Assembly: GCA_964017145.1 (NCBI GenBank)
Contig: OZ024852.1
Coordinates: 62,001 to 126,000, forward strand
Origin: Agrocybe praecox
Lineage: Eukaryota > Basidiomycota > Agaricomycetes > Agaricales > Agrocybaceae
Direction: 5' to 3'
Length of the DNA: 64,000 nt
Below the pieces are notes generated by a model. It did no database searches and had not been told where the DNA came from. It saw only the letters and a list, made by a program, of their open reading frames with translations. The position numbers were made by a program, and so were the translations under genes. The number at the start of each line of letters is the position of its first letter. Position 1 is the first letter of the stretch. Of this stretch, positions 53,619 through 64,000 are shown one piece after another.

Positions 53619-54909
53619 ATGTTTATTGCAGATGGTATCTCGCAGGCGGTCCCGGTCAACGCTCGGATTGCTATTATTGGGAGTTTCTTTAACTCATCTA
53701 TCATATATGTGCTATTGATGGGTACGTCCTCCTACTTAATAAGAGTCCCGTACTTCATCAACTTATGACCATTTTAATTAGGCTTTTACACGTTATTATT
53801 TATCAATACGCTATATATATACAGTATGACATATTTACTCGGTATTTTCTTGAAAATCACTGATAGATGTATTCGTAGTTTCAAAAAAGGTTCCCCACAG
53901 CGGCTTCGCCATTTCAAGCATAACAGCCCTATACATTGTCTGCACGGGCCAAATGTGCGTCGATTGGTACTACGCAAAGGTAGTATTTATTGATGGCGGC
54001 TCCACTCGGGACTCCATCTTCAATCTGAGCTACTATCCTCTACCCGCTATTCAGGTAGCAAGTAGATTACTCCGCTCTTTGGCGTATACAATCGCTAACG
54101 GAGTTCTGGTAAGGCAGTAGCTTATCGATATCCCCAACCACCTCACTAAACTATTATATCTGATAGCTTTGGCACTGTTTCCGTTCTTTCAAGAACCCTC
54201 ATAGATTAATACTTCCACTATCATGTCTTTTTTTCATCGAAGTTGGTATGTCGTCTCGCCGTGTATTTTATTCATCCTCTGACATACGTCGGGGGTACAG
54301 TCCTTCTTACCATATCTACCACTTTGGAGGGGCGAGCATCATTTAGCAAGGACATCCATGCCATACAAGTCGGCGAGAAGGTATCAATGGCCTTCACCCT
54401 CTTTTTGGCTGTGACAAGCGTGATTGCGACCTCTGCCATTGGTTATCAAAAACTGAGAGGCAATAAACCCACTGTAGCAGAAATGCTAGATGTCTTGATA
54501 CAGACTTCTGCTGTGTTTTCGATATCTACCGTGGTTGTGGCCGCAATTTCGTTCTTGAATAACGCAAACACAAACACAGTGATCGATTATTCAGCCTCAG
54601 CATACACCATGTGTCTAGCGACGATGATAGCGGTACGTCACCCATATTCGCGTATCCTTTTTGCTATCTAATATTTGATACAAACTATTAATACCACAGG
54701 GGATCGCACCAACAGCTATGATCGCCAGGGACATTCAGTCCTCCCGCCCCCTAGGTATGGGCAGATCCACAACGACCCGCCTTTCTGGACTTCAGTTTGA
54801 CGGTGGGCCAAGAGCGAGTAGCTTTGATGAGGAGAGCGCTCGACGCGACGACTCCATAATTGGTACATATCTGGTGCCACACCTGACAAAGGACGAAACT
54901 CACGCTTAG
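53619..54909 (+). CDS. multi-pass orphan membrane protein, copy C
   Basis: ATG 53619 gives MFIADGISQAVPVNARIAII, GSFFNSSIIYVLLMG; next exons GFYTLLFINTLYIYS, GFAISSITALYIVCTGQMCV, LRSLAYTIANGVL, LWHCFRSFKNPHRLILPLSC, FTLFLAVTSVIATSAIGYQK, AEMLDVLIQTSAVFSISTVV; and the last exon GIAPTAMIARDIQSSRPLGM with a charged tail to 54909. It follows copy A helix by helix, and the (G)IAPTxMxAR motif is retained. The join around 53865-53890 is not settled. It is transcribed away from copy B, its divergent neighbour. Function unknown. Confidence 0.65.
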
Positions 54910-55679
54910 TCTATAAAACACTTTCAAGAAAAAGTTGCTGTAACTTTGCAATAACTTTGTGTCTAATGACTATTTTGATGTTCTGAAATCAAATATTTTT
55001 AAAGTAATAAAAAAACAATAAACCAGTCAATTGCGGCGATACTGTTGACGTCTGTATCATCCAAATATACGCTGCGCCTGTGACGGCAGTTGGGGTCGAT
55101 TACTATTAGCCGTCTAATGGGCGTAACGGGCGTTTATAACCGTAACGTGACACGATGTGCATCACGTGACGTGACGCGTCAAGGACGCGTTGATGTGAAC
55201 CTACCATTTACTTCCTCCCCGGTATCTCTCGAATACTTGTTAGAAACGAGTTTCTGGACGAAAATTTAATGCTGCAGTATGCCGGGTCTCATCTCTTAGT
55301 GACTTGATTACCTAATTTTTGAAGAATTCAATTGGTTCACAATTTTTATTGGATTTTTGGTGATTACATAGACTTGTTTTGCAAGGCCACCGCTACGCGT
55401 GGCAGTACGAGTCTTTAATTATTATTGTTTTTTTTAGTACCAGTGTACCATGTCGGGCCCGTGTACTTACATAAAAATAGACACGAATATGTTTTTTTTG
55501 TTAATGTTTTTCTTGTTTTTCTTGTCCAAAAAACAAACAATATATGTACATGTATTAACAATTGCATCTAAGCACGTGAAGGGAAAGTAAGCGCTCAATA
55601 TTTTTTGAACGACAGTGTGCGAGTATGTACTTTGAAGCCATCATTCCTCGACGCACGTAGCCCTCCGGCGCATATCCCT
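54910..55679. other. intergenic, no supported gene
   Basis: AT-rich. It contains GTGACGTGACGCGTC-like CpG-containing direct repeats near 55140-55195 (ACGTGACACGATG, ATCACGTGACGTGACGCG), including CACGTGACGTGA, a possible bZIP/bHLH site. No gene. Confidence 0.45.
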
Positions 55680-56381
55680 TCATACTACCGCAAAAAAATG
55701 TCTCGACCGTCGTACCTTCGTTGGAGTCAAAAATCTTGAAGACGAGTCGACTCTGGCATCGTATGCAATGACTGGCAAAACACGAAGGTCGTTGGCAGAT
55801 GCTGCATACGCGCCCCTATAAAGTGTGAGTAAAAATAACATTGAGTACGACGCGACTCACCGAAATATAATATTCGTATCATCTCCATTCCAGCGTCCGA
55901 CAAACCCATCGCATCCATATATTCTGGCATTGCGTAAGATTCCATGGGCGTTAATTTGGCAATTTCTGTAGCTTCGGGTTTTGAGTCTTCTTCATTCCTT
56001 GGGACTGTTATCTTTAAGTTGAGCAACCAAGACTGTCGCGGCTCGATAGTCACCGGTGTGTCGAGTCCCTCTACAACAACACATTCTTCCACTGGTGCAT
56101 GACCCCCATCACCAATCATACGGGCAGACACAGAAACTACTGCAATTGTTACTGGATTATTATTGAATACTAATGGACACCTTTCCGAAGAAATAACCAG
56201 CTTTAGTACTGGTGGCGCTGGGATTCGCTTCGAGAGGAGGATCAGACATTGCCTTCAGAATGACTCGAAGGGATGCAGATGACCTGGTCTCGGGGATTGG
56301 ACCAATCATGACCGTTTCAGGTAAAACATACGGTAAAGCAGGAGTGTATGACCGAAATCCGCCTTCTGAGAGTGTTAATAT

Positions 56382-56391
56382 GTCTTCCGAC
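56382..56391. repeat. target-site duplication, left copy
   Basis: GTCTTCCGAC, identical to 58077-58086. These flank the LINE. Confidence 0.9.
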
Positions 56392-58076
56392 GAGCTTCCT
56401 TACCAGTATTCAGCACCACATGACGATATTCAAATTCAATCCGACAAAGATGGAAACCATCCCCATCATACCAACAGCACCTTCAAGTCTGTATAACACA
56501 AAAATCATGGACCGCGCAGCGGCAAAGGTGTATGAAGAAAACGACGGGAACATCATTAAAGTCTACACGGATGGATCAAAAATTGACGGTCAAGTAGGAG
56601 CAGCTGCGGTACTATACCAAAGTGGCTCTAATGTCCCGGAGAAGACCCTACGATACCGACTTGGGACAGCAGACACTTACAGTGTCAAAGAGGCAGAGGC
56701 AGCTGGAGGCCTCCTAGGCTCCTGGCTCATAGCGCAGCATCAACCTATCAGACGTACAGCAACATCGATCTACACAGACAGTCAGAGTTTACTACGTCTG
56801 CTAAAAGGTGGCCGAAAAGCGAAATCGGGCTCACATTTCATAAAGAAAATAAACACCGTGATCGGTGATTCCTCAGTGCGCTGCACAATCCCACTGACTC
56901 AACCCCATATAACTTTCCGATGGATTTCACGATCAGACAAGATTACGGGTAATGTAAAGGCAGATGAAGAGGCTAAAATAGCAGCACAGACAGGTTCATC
57001 AGACAACGCGTCGCTACCCCCGATATTGCGCAGGGGCCGACTACCACAATCTGCCGACTCAGTCAAAGAGCAATATATGACACAATTAATCGAAGACTGG
57101 AAAGCACAGTGGCAATCCTCCCCACGGAGGAATAGAATGATAACCATAGACAAGTCGTTCCCTTTCGATAACCACAGAAAGCTCATATCCTCTCTTACCA
57201 GATCACAAGGAAGTCTACTGACACAGATCAGGACCCGTCACATCCCACTAAACACATACCTATGCAAAATCAAGAAAGCGGAATCGCCAAGATGTACAGC
57301 TTGCTGGCAACGTAACGAAATAGAGGAACCGGAAACTCTTAACCACTTTCTCTTCGAGTGCCCTGAGTATGCTGCAGCAAGATGCACTATGGACGCAAAA
57401 CTGGGCAGGAGATCAAAAGATTTAGGATATATTATTTCTGACAAGAATGCGATACTACTACTGCTAGGCTACATAAACAGAACCGGCCGCCTGAAAGCAG
57501 CATTCGGTGATGTCTCTCCTACCTTTACAAATAAAACAAAATGATAGACCATATTCAACAGGAACAACGAGAAAGCAGAAACACAACTCAAGAACTCAAA
57601 CTCACTTCGAGTCAACAATATTCCACCACAACCTCAACTTACCTTAAAACGGCACAATGTCGCCCACTCCTAATTCACTTCCACATTGACTCTCAAACGA
57701 CAACTTCCCGGCAGGACTTGGAACTGACCCTCCGATAATCTATCCACTCCCAACAGCATTATCACCCTGCCGTGTCTGTTGTCTAACGCCTTCAGGCACT
57801 TAATCGAAAGACGGATATGTTCAAAGCCCTCAACCAATAATGGCAGATGCTACCCCTCCATGTGAAGAAATGCCTCTCAAACGATGTTTCTGTGTCGGGC
57901 TGCTAGGGGATAGGAACGCTCTGGGCGTGCCTCTGCAGTGCACATGAGGATTTCGGGAATGGGAGAAGGGCATTAGGGGCCCTGTAGTTACCACTTATGT
58001 AATTAAATGTTTGGTCCGTTATAAGGTTCACCTTTATGGACCCTAAAATAACAAAAAAAAAAAAAAAAAAAAAAAA
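56392..58076 (+). mobile_element. 5'-truncated LINE (non-LTR retrotransposon) with RNase H
   Basis: About 1.7 kb. The frame from 56392 to 57541 contains METIPIIPTAPSSLYNTKIM, then an RNase H domain with the acidic residues in IKVYTDGSK, SVKEAEAAGG, SIYTDSQSLL and KADEEAK. A C-terminal region has an unfinished zinc knuckle (CTACWQ...NHFLFEC, CxxC...HxxxxC) typical of I/Tad-like LINE ORF2 ends. No reverse transcriptase is present, as expected from 5' truncation. The ~500-bp 3' UTR ends in 24 A residues at 58053-58076. The insertion is in the opposite strand to the gene it splits. RNase H frame is intact, so it is young. Confidence 0.9.
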
Positions 58077-58086
58077 GTCTTCCGAC
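58077..58086. repeat. target-site duplication, right copy
   Basis: GTCTTCCGAC directly after the poly(A) tract. Confidence 0.9.
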
Positions 58087-59365
58087 TTTGTACATGTCTT
58101 GAGATCGACAGGACACACACGGATCCAAGGATGAGCAGAGGTCGCGCTCTTCGCAATTATACGTATTCCAGTGATTTTGCCTGAGATTGAAAGGATCCAT
58201 TCCGCCATAGCAAACTCGTTCTCATCTGGAGAAGTCTGGAAAATCAACGTACGGCACAAGTGTCGTACAGATTCGAATATTTCCTCCAAGCGAAACTCAT
58301 CTAAGCAGCTTGTGAACCGAAGCTTTCTGAACATCATCAGCCTCCAGATTTGTGTCCTCCACCGCTGCCCACTGATCTGTGGTGTGCACGCATTTGGATT
58401 TTTGTTCGGCTTCTAATGCGTTCAATTCCATAGCCATGTTCTTTAGGCCATCCGCAATAGCAGTATTGACATTATCCCGTAGAATCCCTTCCAAACACGT
58501 ATGATTCTGTTGCATCGACTCTGTGATGTTTGTGTTCAGTTGCTCCATGACCGAATCGCCCATGACTAGGTGTTGTTACGTAGAAAACTCGTTGACTAGC
58601 TCCCTGTCATACATGACAGCGTCCACACTGCCACCATGTTGCTCTACGAAGGTCCTCGTAGCTTTATCTTCGTCGTTGATAGGCACGTCGTGCGTTAGAA
58701 TAACTGTTTGGCAGATTGGTGAATTTGGAGACTCATGAGCAAATCGCAAATGGTGGTCGCACCTGTGGTGAATTTCTCTCGATTTCCAATGGCAAGACGA
58801 CGAACAATGCGGTTTTACTTGCGATAAGCAGTAATTAGGGAAGCTGACTCTTGCGGCGTATCATTTACGCGCTCGATGACCTGTCCTGTCGATGGCATGA
58901 TTTTGATCTTTTGCAGAACAAGTAGATGACTGAGCATGAAAGTGATGCGTTCCAATACACTCTGTTGCGGCTTTGACGAGCGAGGGTTTTGAGAGGAAGA
59001 GGTGGAGGCATTGTTGGTGTTGTCACGGAGGCTCAAGCCTCTATCGTTGGGGATGGGAAATAAGAAGCCCAAGCCACTGCTTGAGTCGAGCCGACTGTAA
59101 GCATGGTGCGAGTGCATTGGTGGGGGAGAAAGATGAACCAGGTTTGGTCCACCAACGCCGCCTGCGCAACCATTCTAACGAGATCCAGGCGGAAGATAAT
59201 CGGCCTGTAAGCATTGAATTCAGTAAAGGAATAGGAATGATGAAATAAAATAATATATGTACGTCTCCCTGTTCCAAACGTCATGTTGGCCAATGACCTC
59301 TCCCTTCTCGACGACCTTGCCGACGACGGCATCATGGGCACATCTTCATCGTTGTTAACATCCAC

Positions 59366-59834
59366 ATCATCATCTCCGTCCCCATCTCTGTCAGCAAATC
59401 TTGATCATTGCCGAAGCAGAAAAGTCAGCAGGGCCCCTCAATGCTGTATGGATTGAAAATGTAAACATGTCAGCACAAGCACTTTCACAATCAATCAGTC
59501 ACAAATATTATAGATGAGGGTGGGTTGATTGGGAAAAAATGCGTCTTGGTTCTTTCTCTGTCCTATTTTCGACAACTATTTGTCCTTATTGATTAACGCA
59601 TGTCCGAGTACAGTTAGAAGCACTACTGTTCATGAAGAAATTCCATGCGTCCGCCAGGAAATTGTCGAGACCCAACGCAGAATATATACCAATCTTTAGG
59701 TATCAAAAGGTCAGCGCGAGAATAAAGGTGCAGTCACATGAGATACCCACATAAAACACTTGAGTTTGTGGCCATTTCCTACAGAAAAGTATTAAGCAAG
59801 GTCGAAAATGGAGTGCAATAAACAAAACAAACTT
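59366..59834. other. possible 5' part of the split gene
   Basis: A minus frame near 59690-59635 reads LGLDNFLADAWNFFMNS and could be an upstream exon, but I cannot connect it. Confidence 0.25.
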
Positions 59835-60995
59835 TTCTTCCCATAGATCACAATAGAACCAGGCCTCGCTTCTACCGTTCTAGACAAAGCCACCATGATA
59901 GACGACTTGCCGGCGCCGGTCCTAACAGATTTTGAGTTCTCTTCGAGAAAAAAAAATTACTAGGGGACTAACCTTCCAACAGTGTCCAGTTTATCTCCTG
60001 ATTCAAGGCGCATGTTCAGACCTTTCAAAACAAGGGGTAGCTCGGGACGATAACCGAGATGGAGGTCTTTAGATTCGAGACTTCCATTGTGCGGCCAGGA
60101 TTCCGGTGGTTGCTCGTCACCTTTGAAGTTTTCTTGTTCCACTTCTTCAGCATAGTGCACCATACGTTCCACACTGTTCATATAAGTTTCGACCTGTGTG
60201 CCTTGTCTGACGATGAGACTGAGAGACTTGAAGAAATTTCAGGAAGGAAATAGGCCGAGAAAAGAGACTTTATTTATCGATTGGGTGCTCAATACGTAAG
60301 ACAACATTATTCCTGGCTGAGAGAGTGAGATAAGGTACCACCCGATCACTGTGAGCATTGCCACAATTAATATAAGAATTGCCCCAAAGGAATCCAAGTG
60401 AATTGAGAGCCATCTCTACCAATAGTACATCAATTACTTGTGTGCAATCATTTATAAGTTTGTGTGGCTTACTTGACTGGCGACAGTTAACCAATAAGCC
60501 CTGGCGAAAACCATAATCAGCAAAAGTATCATGATTCAGCAAAGAAGAAGTACTCACTCGTTCTCGTTATTCACCCGCTTTCGTTTTCAGCCTGTTCCCC
60601 GTAAGCTCGGATCGTACTTGTGCCAGATAATGACTCGGAGAAATGAGAAACAAGTGTTCCACGCAGAACGGAGTCTTCGTATGCTTGTCAGTACAAAAGA
60701 AACCTTAAAAGGAGTGCTGGCTTACTCAGTCTCTGTGAACATAATGAATAAGCGGCACTTGATTCAACACAATGAAACTACTCACATTAAGCTTTCGAGT
60801 ACCTACTCGGTAGAAAAGTGAGAAGTGAAAGTAGCATGCAGCTGAAAAGACGTCAGAATAGGGCTATGCATCACAACGAGCAACTAAACTTACCAAGGAC
60901 AAAGGCGGGGATCAAAAAGTAAGGGAAGACGGCCGAAATAAGGACGACTGCTGCCCCAACATGGAATGGGACTCAGTGGAGATGGAGAGAACGAC
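59835..60995 (-). pseudogene. ABCC (MRP/YOR1-like) transporter fragment
   Basis: In order on the minus strand: HVGAAVVLISAVFPYFLIPA (membrane helix), ACYFHFSLFYRVGTRKLN, SVLRGTLVSHFSESLSGTST with IRAYGEQ, AYWLTVASQ, RWLSIHLDSFGAILILIVAM, then MNSVERMVHYAEEVEQENFK, GSLESKDLHLGYRPELPLVL, GDKLDTVGR, an intron, and TGAGKSSIMVALSRTVE (Walker A of NBD2). The first membrane domain and NBD1 are absent. On the 3' side the protein ends soon after Walker A, without signature or Walker B. Intact relatives export drugs or conjugates. A frame change lies near 60670. It is a two-sided truncation. Confidence 0.75.
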
Positions 60996-61962
60996 GTACA
61001 AGAGCAGTCGTGTTCAAAGATATATATCTCTTGTCGCAATGGTTTGGTCTGCCCCATAGCATAATCTAAGTACCTCCGAAATATCAAACCAAATTCCTTA
61101 GTAATATGAGTGGTGGTCGGCAGTCGTTGCGGTCTTCATCACGGAGGGTGTCGTGCTAATGCGGTGGTGGTAGAATTCGGACATTCTTCATCATTGCTTA
61201 GCTCGCTGTCCACCGACAGTAGTCATATGCGCATCTACATCCCTGCGCCGAGGAGAGGGGCAGTGTGCGGACAGTGGTGGTGGTGGACACTGGAAGAAAT
61301 CAAATTGATGTTGGTTTGATTTCAACCCGAATCGGGTCGTTCCCACGCCGGGCCGAGCGATAACCGGTGTGCCGCCGAACACAACGATAGACTACACGAG
61401 CCGTAAATTGTAAAATAGATATGACACAGGCTTATATAGTTAATAAAATCTTCCTTGAAAGAAAAAGGGACGGAATACATACTATTAATTTTCTATTTAC
61501 TAGTGTTTAAGGCAAAAGCAACCGGAGTATATGGGTTACATTGTTACCATATGGCCAATTTGATGTCATCACTGATGGGGGTCAACAAGGGTCAGAGAAA
61601 GTCGCAGAAAGACATCGATTAAAAGGACTCGTTTTTACTTACGTAAAAGACTCGTAACACGTATAGATCTGTATCATTTTTGCAGAACGGTTCAGTTAAC
61701 CGTTGTACCTCCTGCTAAATTTATTCTCGCTCCATTCGCACTGACTTCTCTTCGACCTCCTGTTCTTATGTGCCATGTCTTGCGTTTCTTTAATGTTGTC
61801 ATTTACAAACAAAATTAACCTATTTGACTCTCAGCCAGAATTCTGGAAAAGCCTTTAGGCAAACAAGAATCATAAGTGACGTCAAGATATATTATAGTAG
61901 CAAAAATACAATGTACATAAAAGCGAATAAATTATTTTACTGCGGTTGGTCCAATCATGGCA
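60996..61962. other. intergenic, no supported gene
   Basis: Short frames only; no coding signal. Confidence 0.45.
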
Positions 61963-63477
61963 CTACTTCAATCGATACACGTTCGAACCTTTGTCGGGAT
62001 TATTGCTGAGAGTTAACGCACTCACGACTGGCACCTGTTCTTCCTCCACAGCACTACAGGAGGCTCTGGCAGTGGAAGGGCCTGCGATAGCATTGTAGTC
62101 AGGCGGTAACTCTACAACTACGCGCCCATCGGGTTCCATAGTAGTGGACATTTCGCCTCCACCCTGATGGACCATGTACAGGACGGAGGTATCGGGGCAC
62201 GTAGGCGGTGAGATGGACGTTGGGGTACTACTTCCATTGGAGGATGCTAGGTGCGAAGATCCTTTTCCGGGTCGATCAGAGGAGGTATACTGATATTGAA
62301 AGCTGTGTCCTTGCCAGAATGGTTGAACCGTTGATGCGGGTGGGGAGACGGTCAGGTTGAAGCTATAGCCATTCCGACGAAGTACGCGCCAAACCACAAC
62401 GCCAGCAACCATACATACGAACAGAAACGAGCCCCAAATCCCGCCCAGAATCTCAGGGTGGAAGTAAGCAGCATCAAAGTCGAAATCAGTATCCTCCCCG
62501 AAAGGAAAAGTATCCGTGACAGTAGCGTACTGAGAGGAAGGGAATGCTGTGATATTTGCGCTCGACGTGCTGTTTTGTACGATGATTCGATCAATGCTTA
62601 TCGATGTCGTGTTGGAGATCCTTGGACCCATGAACGTCATCACAAAATCATGTTGACCCGACGAGTTATAAGGTGTTTGTAAAAGTAGTTGTGATCCTAG
62701 AGTTTGATTGCTGTATGTCGTATTAAAGCCCACGGTGTCACCTTGAGAATCCATTTGATAGGTCCAAGGCAACGACGAGACGGGGAGGCCGGCAGGAATA
62801 GTACCATATATACCCAGTGACTGACCTGCGAAGAAAATGATTGGTGACCCTCCGGGCAATTCGTATGCGCACTTGGTAGAACACTACTCACCGTAGAAAG
62901 GAAAGTACAATGGTTCATAAGGGTTACTGAAGCCACGGCCAGGCATGACTTGGTCTGGGTTAGTGTACATAACGTCCACTCCGTCCTCGCGGTTTGGGTC
63001 CGAAGTCATATACCAGATATAATCGAACAACACGTCGGATGACTGAACTCCTAGAAGCAAAGTGTGATTTTTTTCGGAAAGGGTGCCATTGTTGACGCAG
63101 AAGGATCCATCGACTGCACTGTAAATCGGTTGCTGCACGCCATCAACAGAACACGATAATTGACTTGTCGAAGACGGTCCAGGAGCGAATTGCGCACGAA
63201 AGTCCGTTCCTGGCAGTATATAGTGCGTAAAATTCAACAATAAACAGAAACATGAAAGACTTTGGCACATACCAACAAACGAGTAAGATATCCTTCCAAA
63301 CTCCGTAGACGACGCGTTCTGTTTAGAATTTGGTGCTGCGTGCAGTGTCCCGTACGTCGGGCTATAACCATTCGTTATCATAGACGCATTGGCAGTTAAA
63401 AGGCCTTGTAAGGGTGTCCATGCTCCGATGTACTTGTTTTGTGGGTCGGAGTCGTCGACAAACACCCTAGTGGACAT
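61963..63477 (-). CDS. single-pass ectodomain protein, copy 3 (divergent)
   Basis: Exon 1 from ATG 63477: MSTRVFVDDSDPQNKYIGAW, YSPTYGTLHAAPNSKQNASS. After an intron: GTDFRAQFAPGPSSTSQLSC, SVDGVQQPIYSAVDGSFCVN, VLFDYIWYMTS. After another: GLPVSSLPWTYQMDSQGDTV, GSQLLLQTPYNSSGQHDFVM, DRIIVQNSTSSAN, then one TM helix (GSFLFVCMVAGVVVWRVL), RRNGYSFN and a long cytoplasmic tail rich in Ser, Thr and Pro, with VVVELPPDYNAIAGPS. The same exon order and VDDxDP, C-xDGxxQ and IVQNSTSS motifs place it with copies 1 and 2, but it is clearly more diverged and has a far longer tail. No signal peptide is visible. No damage seen. Confidence 0.75.
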
Positions 63478-64000
63478 GGACGAGGGGGAAAGGGACGCAA
63501 TCCGACGCAGGAGTCTGGGTCAAGTTAGGACATCATTTACGTTCCCACTGCGCAACAGAGAAGTTAGTTCAAATTATGGCATCGCCCATACTGCGCGGAT
63601 TTTTTAAACCCGGGCGTTTCAATTCGAAATCATTTATTGATTCAGGGTAACCCATGTACGTGAATGATGACTGAATCTAAGAAATTAATATAAAGATATA
63701 GAGAGTACATTAGCTTTCAAGTTATATATGTGTACGTACTACTTACTATGTAGAAAGGAAGGCCCGTAAGCCTGGTATGACTGCGCCATGTTGCTCCTGG
63801 ATCATTTGAGCCCAGGCAACATAATTCGTCGCTCCTATTCAATCATCGTAACCAGGATATGTCCTAATACAAATCTATCATAACTGGTTGCATGTTTCGT
63901 AGCCACTAGTACGAAACGGGAAAATAGTTCGACTATAATACCTTCAAACCTGCTTCCTTCCTTGGAATGGTTCACCTAATCCGTGGACGTTATGTGGCTT
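63478..64000. other. intergenic, no supported gene
   Basis: Upstream region of copy 3; nothing further seen to the window end. Confidence 0.45.

Larger units (their letters stand above)
55680..59365 (-). pseudogene. orphan Agaricomycete gene split by a LINE insertion
   Basis: Upstream of the insertion the minus strand gives LDSSSGLGFLFPIPNDRGLS, HDVPINDEDKATRTFVEQHG, GSVDAVMYDRELVNEFST, MGDSVMEQLNTNITESMQQN, EFAMAEWILSISGKITGIRI, IAKSATSAHPWIRVCPVDLK and CTKSED. Beyond the LINE it resumes without loss: KSEDILTLSEGGFRSYTPAL, YVLPETVMIGPIPETRSSAS, LRVILKAMSDPPLEANPSAT, NPVTIAVVSVSARMIGDGGH, ECVVVEGLDTPVTIEPRQSW, MDAMGLSDAGMEMIRILYF, then after an intron GAYAASANDLRVLPVIAYDA and a stop at 55680. 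An extra base near 56175 shifts the frame, and frame changes occur near 59400. I have seen similar hypothetical proteins in Agaricomycetes but know no function. A decayed copy lies at 26.8-27.2 kb. The true 5' start was not found. Confidence 0.72.

Noticed and set aside
45080..54909. Multi-pass proteins as STE3 pheromone receptors, given a STE6-like fragment in the window
   Set aside because: No STE3 motifs are visible, and the order of motifs fits a different orphan family; no pheromone precursor (CaaX) gene was seen.
56899..57186. Minus-strand ORF inside the LINE
   Set aside because: Shadow of the RNase H frame.
58053..58076. A24 tract as a simple low-complexity repeat
   Set aside because: Its position at the end of the LINE and directly before the target duplication shows it is the element's poly(A) tail.

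Overview
The window reads as nuclear DNA of a filamentous basidiomycete, most likely an Agaricomycete. Genes are cut by many 50-80 nt GT-AG introns, and several families seen here (SCPx thiolase, Ppo dioxygenase, UbiA, NACHT STAND proteins, single-pass and multi-pass orphan membrane families) are typical of that group. It is an accessory, decaying part of a scaffold: mobile-element debris, satellite DNA, an assembly gap and many broken gene copies surround a few intact genes.

Region 1 (0-8 kb) is a patchwork of gene fragments on both strands: FAD-oxidase N-terminus fused to an SCPx thiolase, a STE6-like ABC piece, a SWC5/BCNT C-terminus, a 5'-nucleotidase piece, one exon of a Ppo fatty-acid dioxygenase, and a PIF1/Helitron-type helicase remnant. 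One unrecognised gene (2.86-3.91 kb) looks whole. Region 2 (8.3-17.2 kb) holds a long ABCA-type transporter that is truncated at its 5' end and damaged, a conserved secretory-pathway membrane protein with one homopolymer frameshift, and a divergent pair of small secreted protein genes, each broken in a different way. Region 3 (17.2-28 kb) is repeat-rich: a ~1 kb TTGAGC-based satellite with a ~259-bp higher-order period, a ~1 kb foldback element, a cluster of CTGCTA/TAGCAG palindromes, a 200-N gap and low-information ORFs.

Region 4 (28-35 kb) carries the clearest intact genes: a NACHT STAND protein (29.08-31.61 kb) and a MEF2/RLM1-type MADS-box transcription factor (33.02-35.14 kb, seven exons, 519 aa). 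35-40 kb is almost empty. Region 5 (40-64 kb) is a membrane/secretome cluster: a signal-peptide/one-TM protein, a small cysteine-rich secreted protein with a decayed tandem copy, a UbiA-family prenyltransferase, three copies of a single-pass ectodomain family (plus one fragment) and three copies of a multi-pass orphan membrane family, with a tRNA-Ala(AGC) gene between them. A 5'-truncated LINE with RNase H, poly(A) tail and 10-bp target-site duplication has landed inside an unrecognised gene at 55.7-59.4 kb, followed by an ABCC transporter remnant.

The interleaving of the two orphan membrane families is the best candidate for an undescribed system. The LINE insertion, the chimeric fragment patchwork and the palindrome cluster are the best supported structural observations. 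All names come from motif recognition without database searching.
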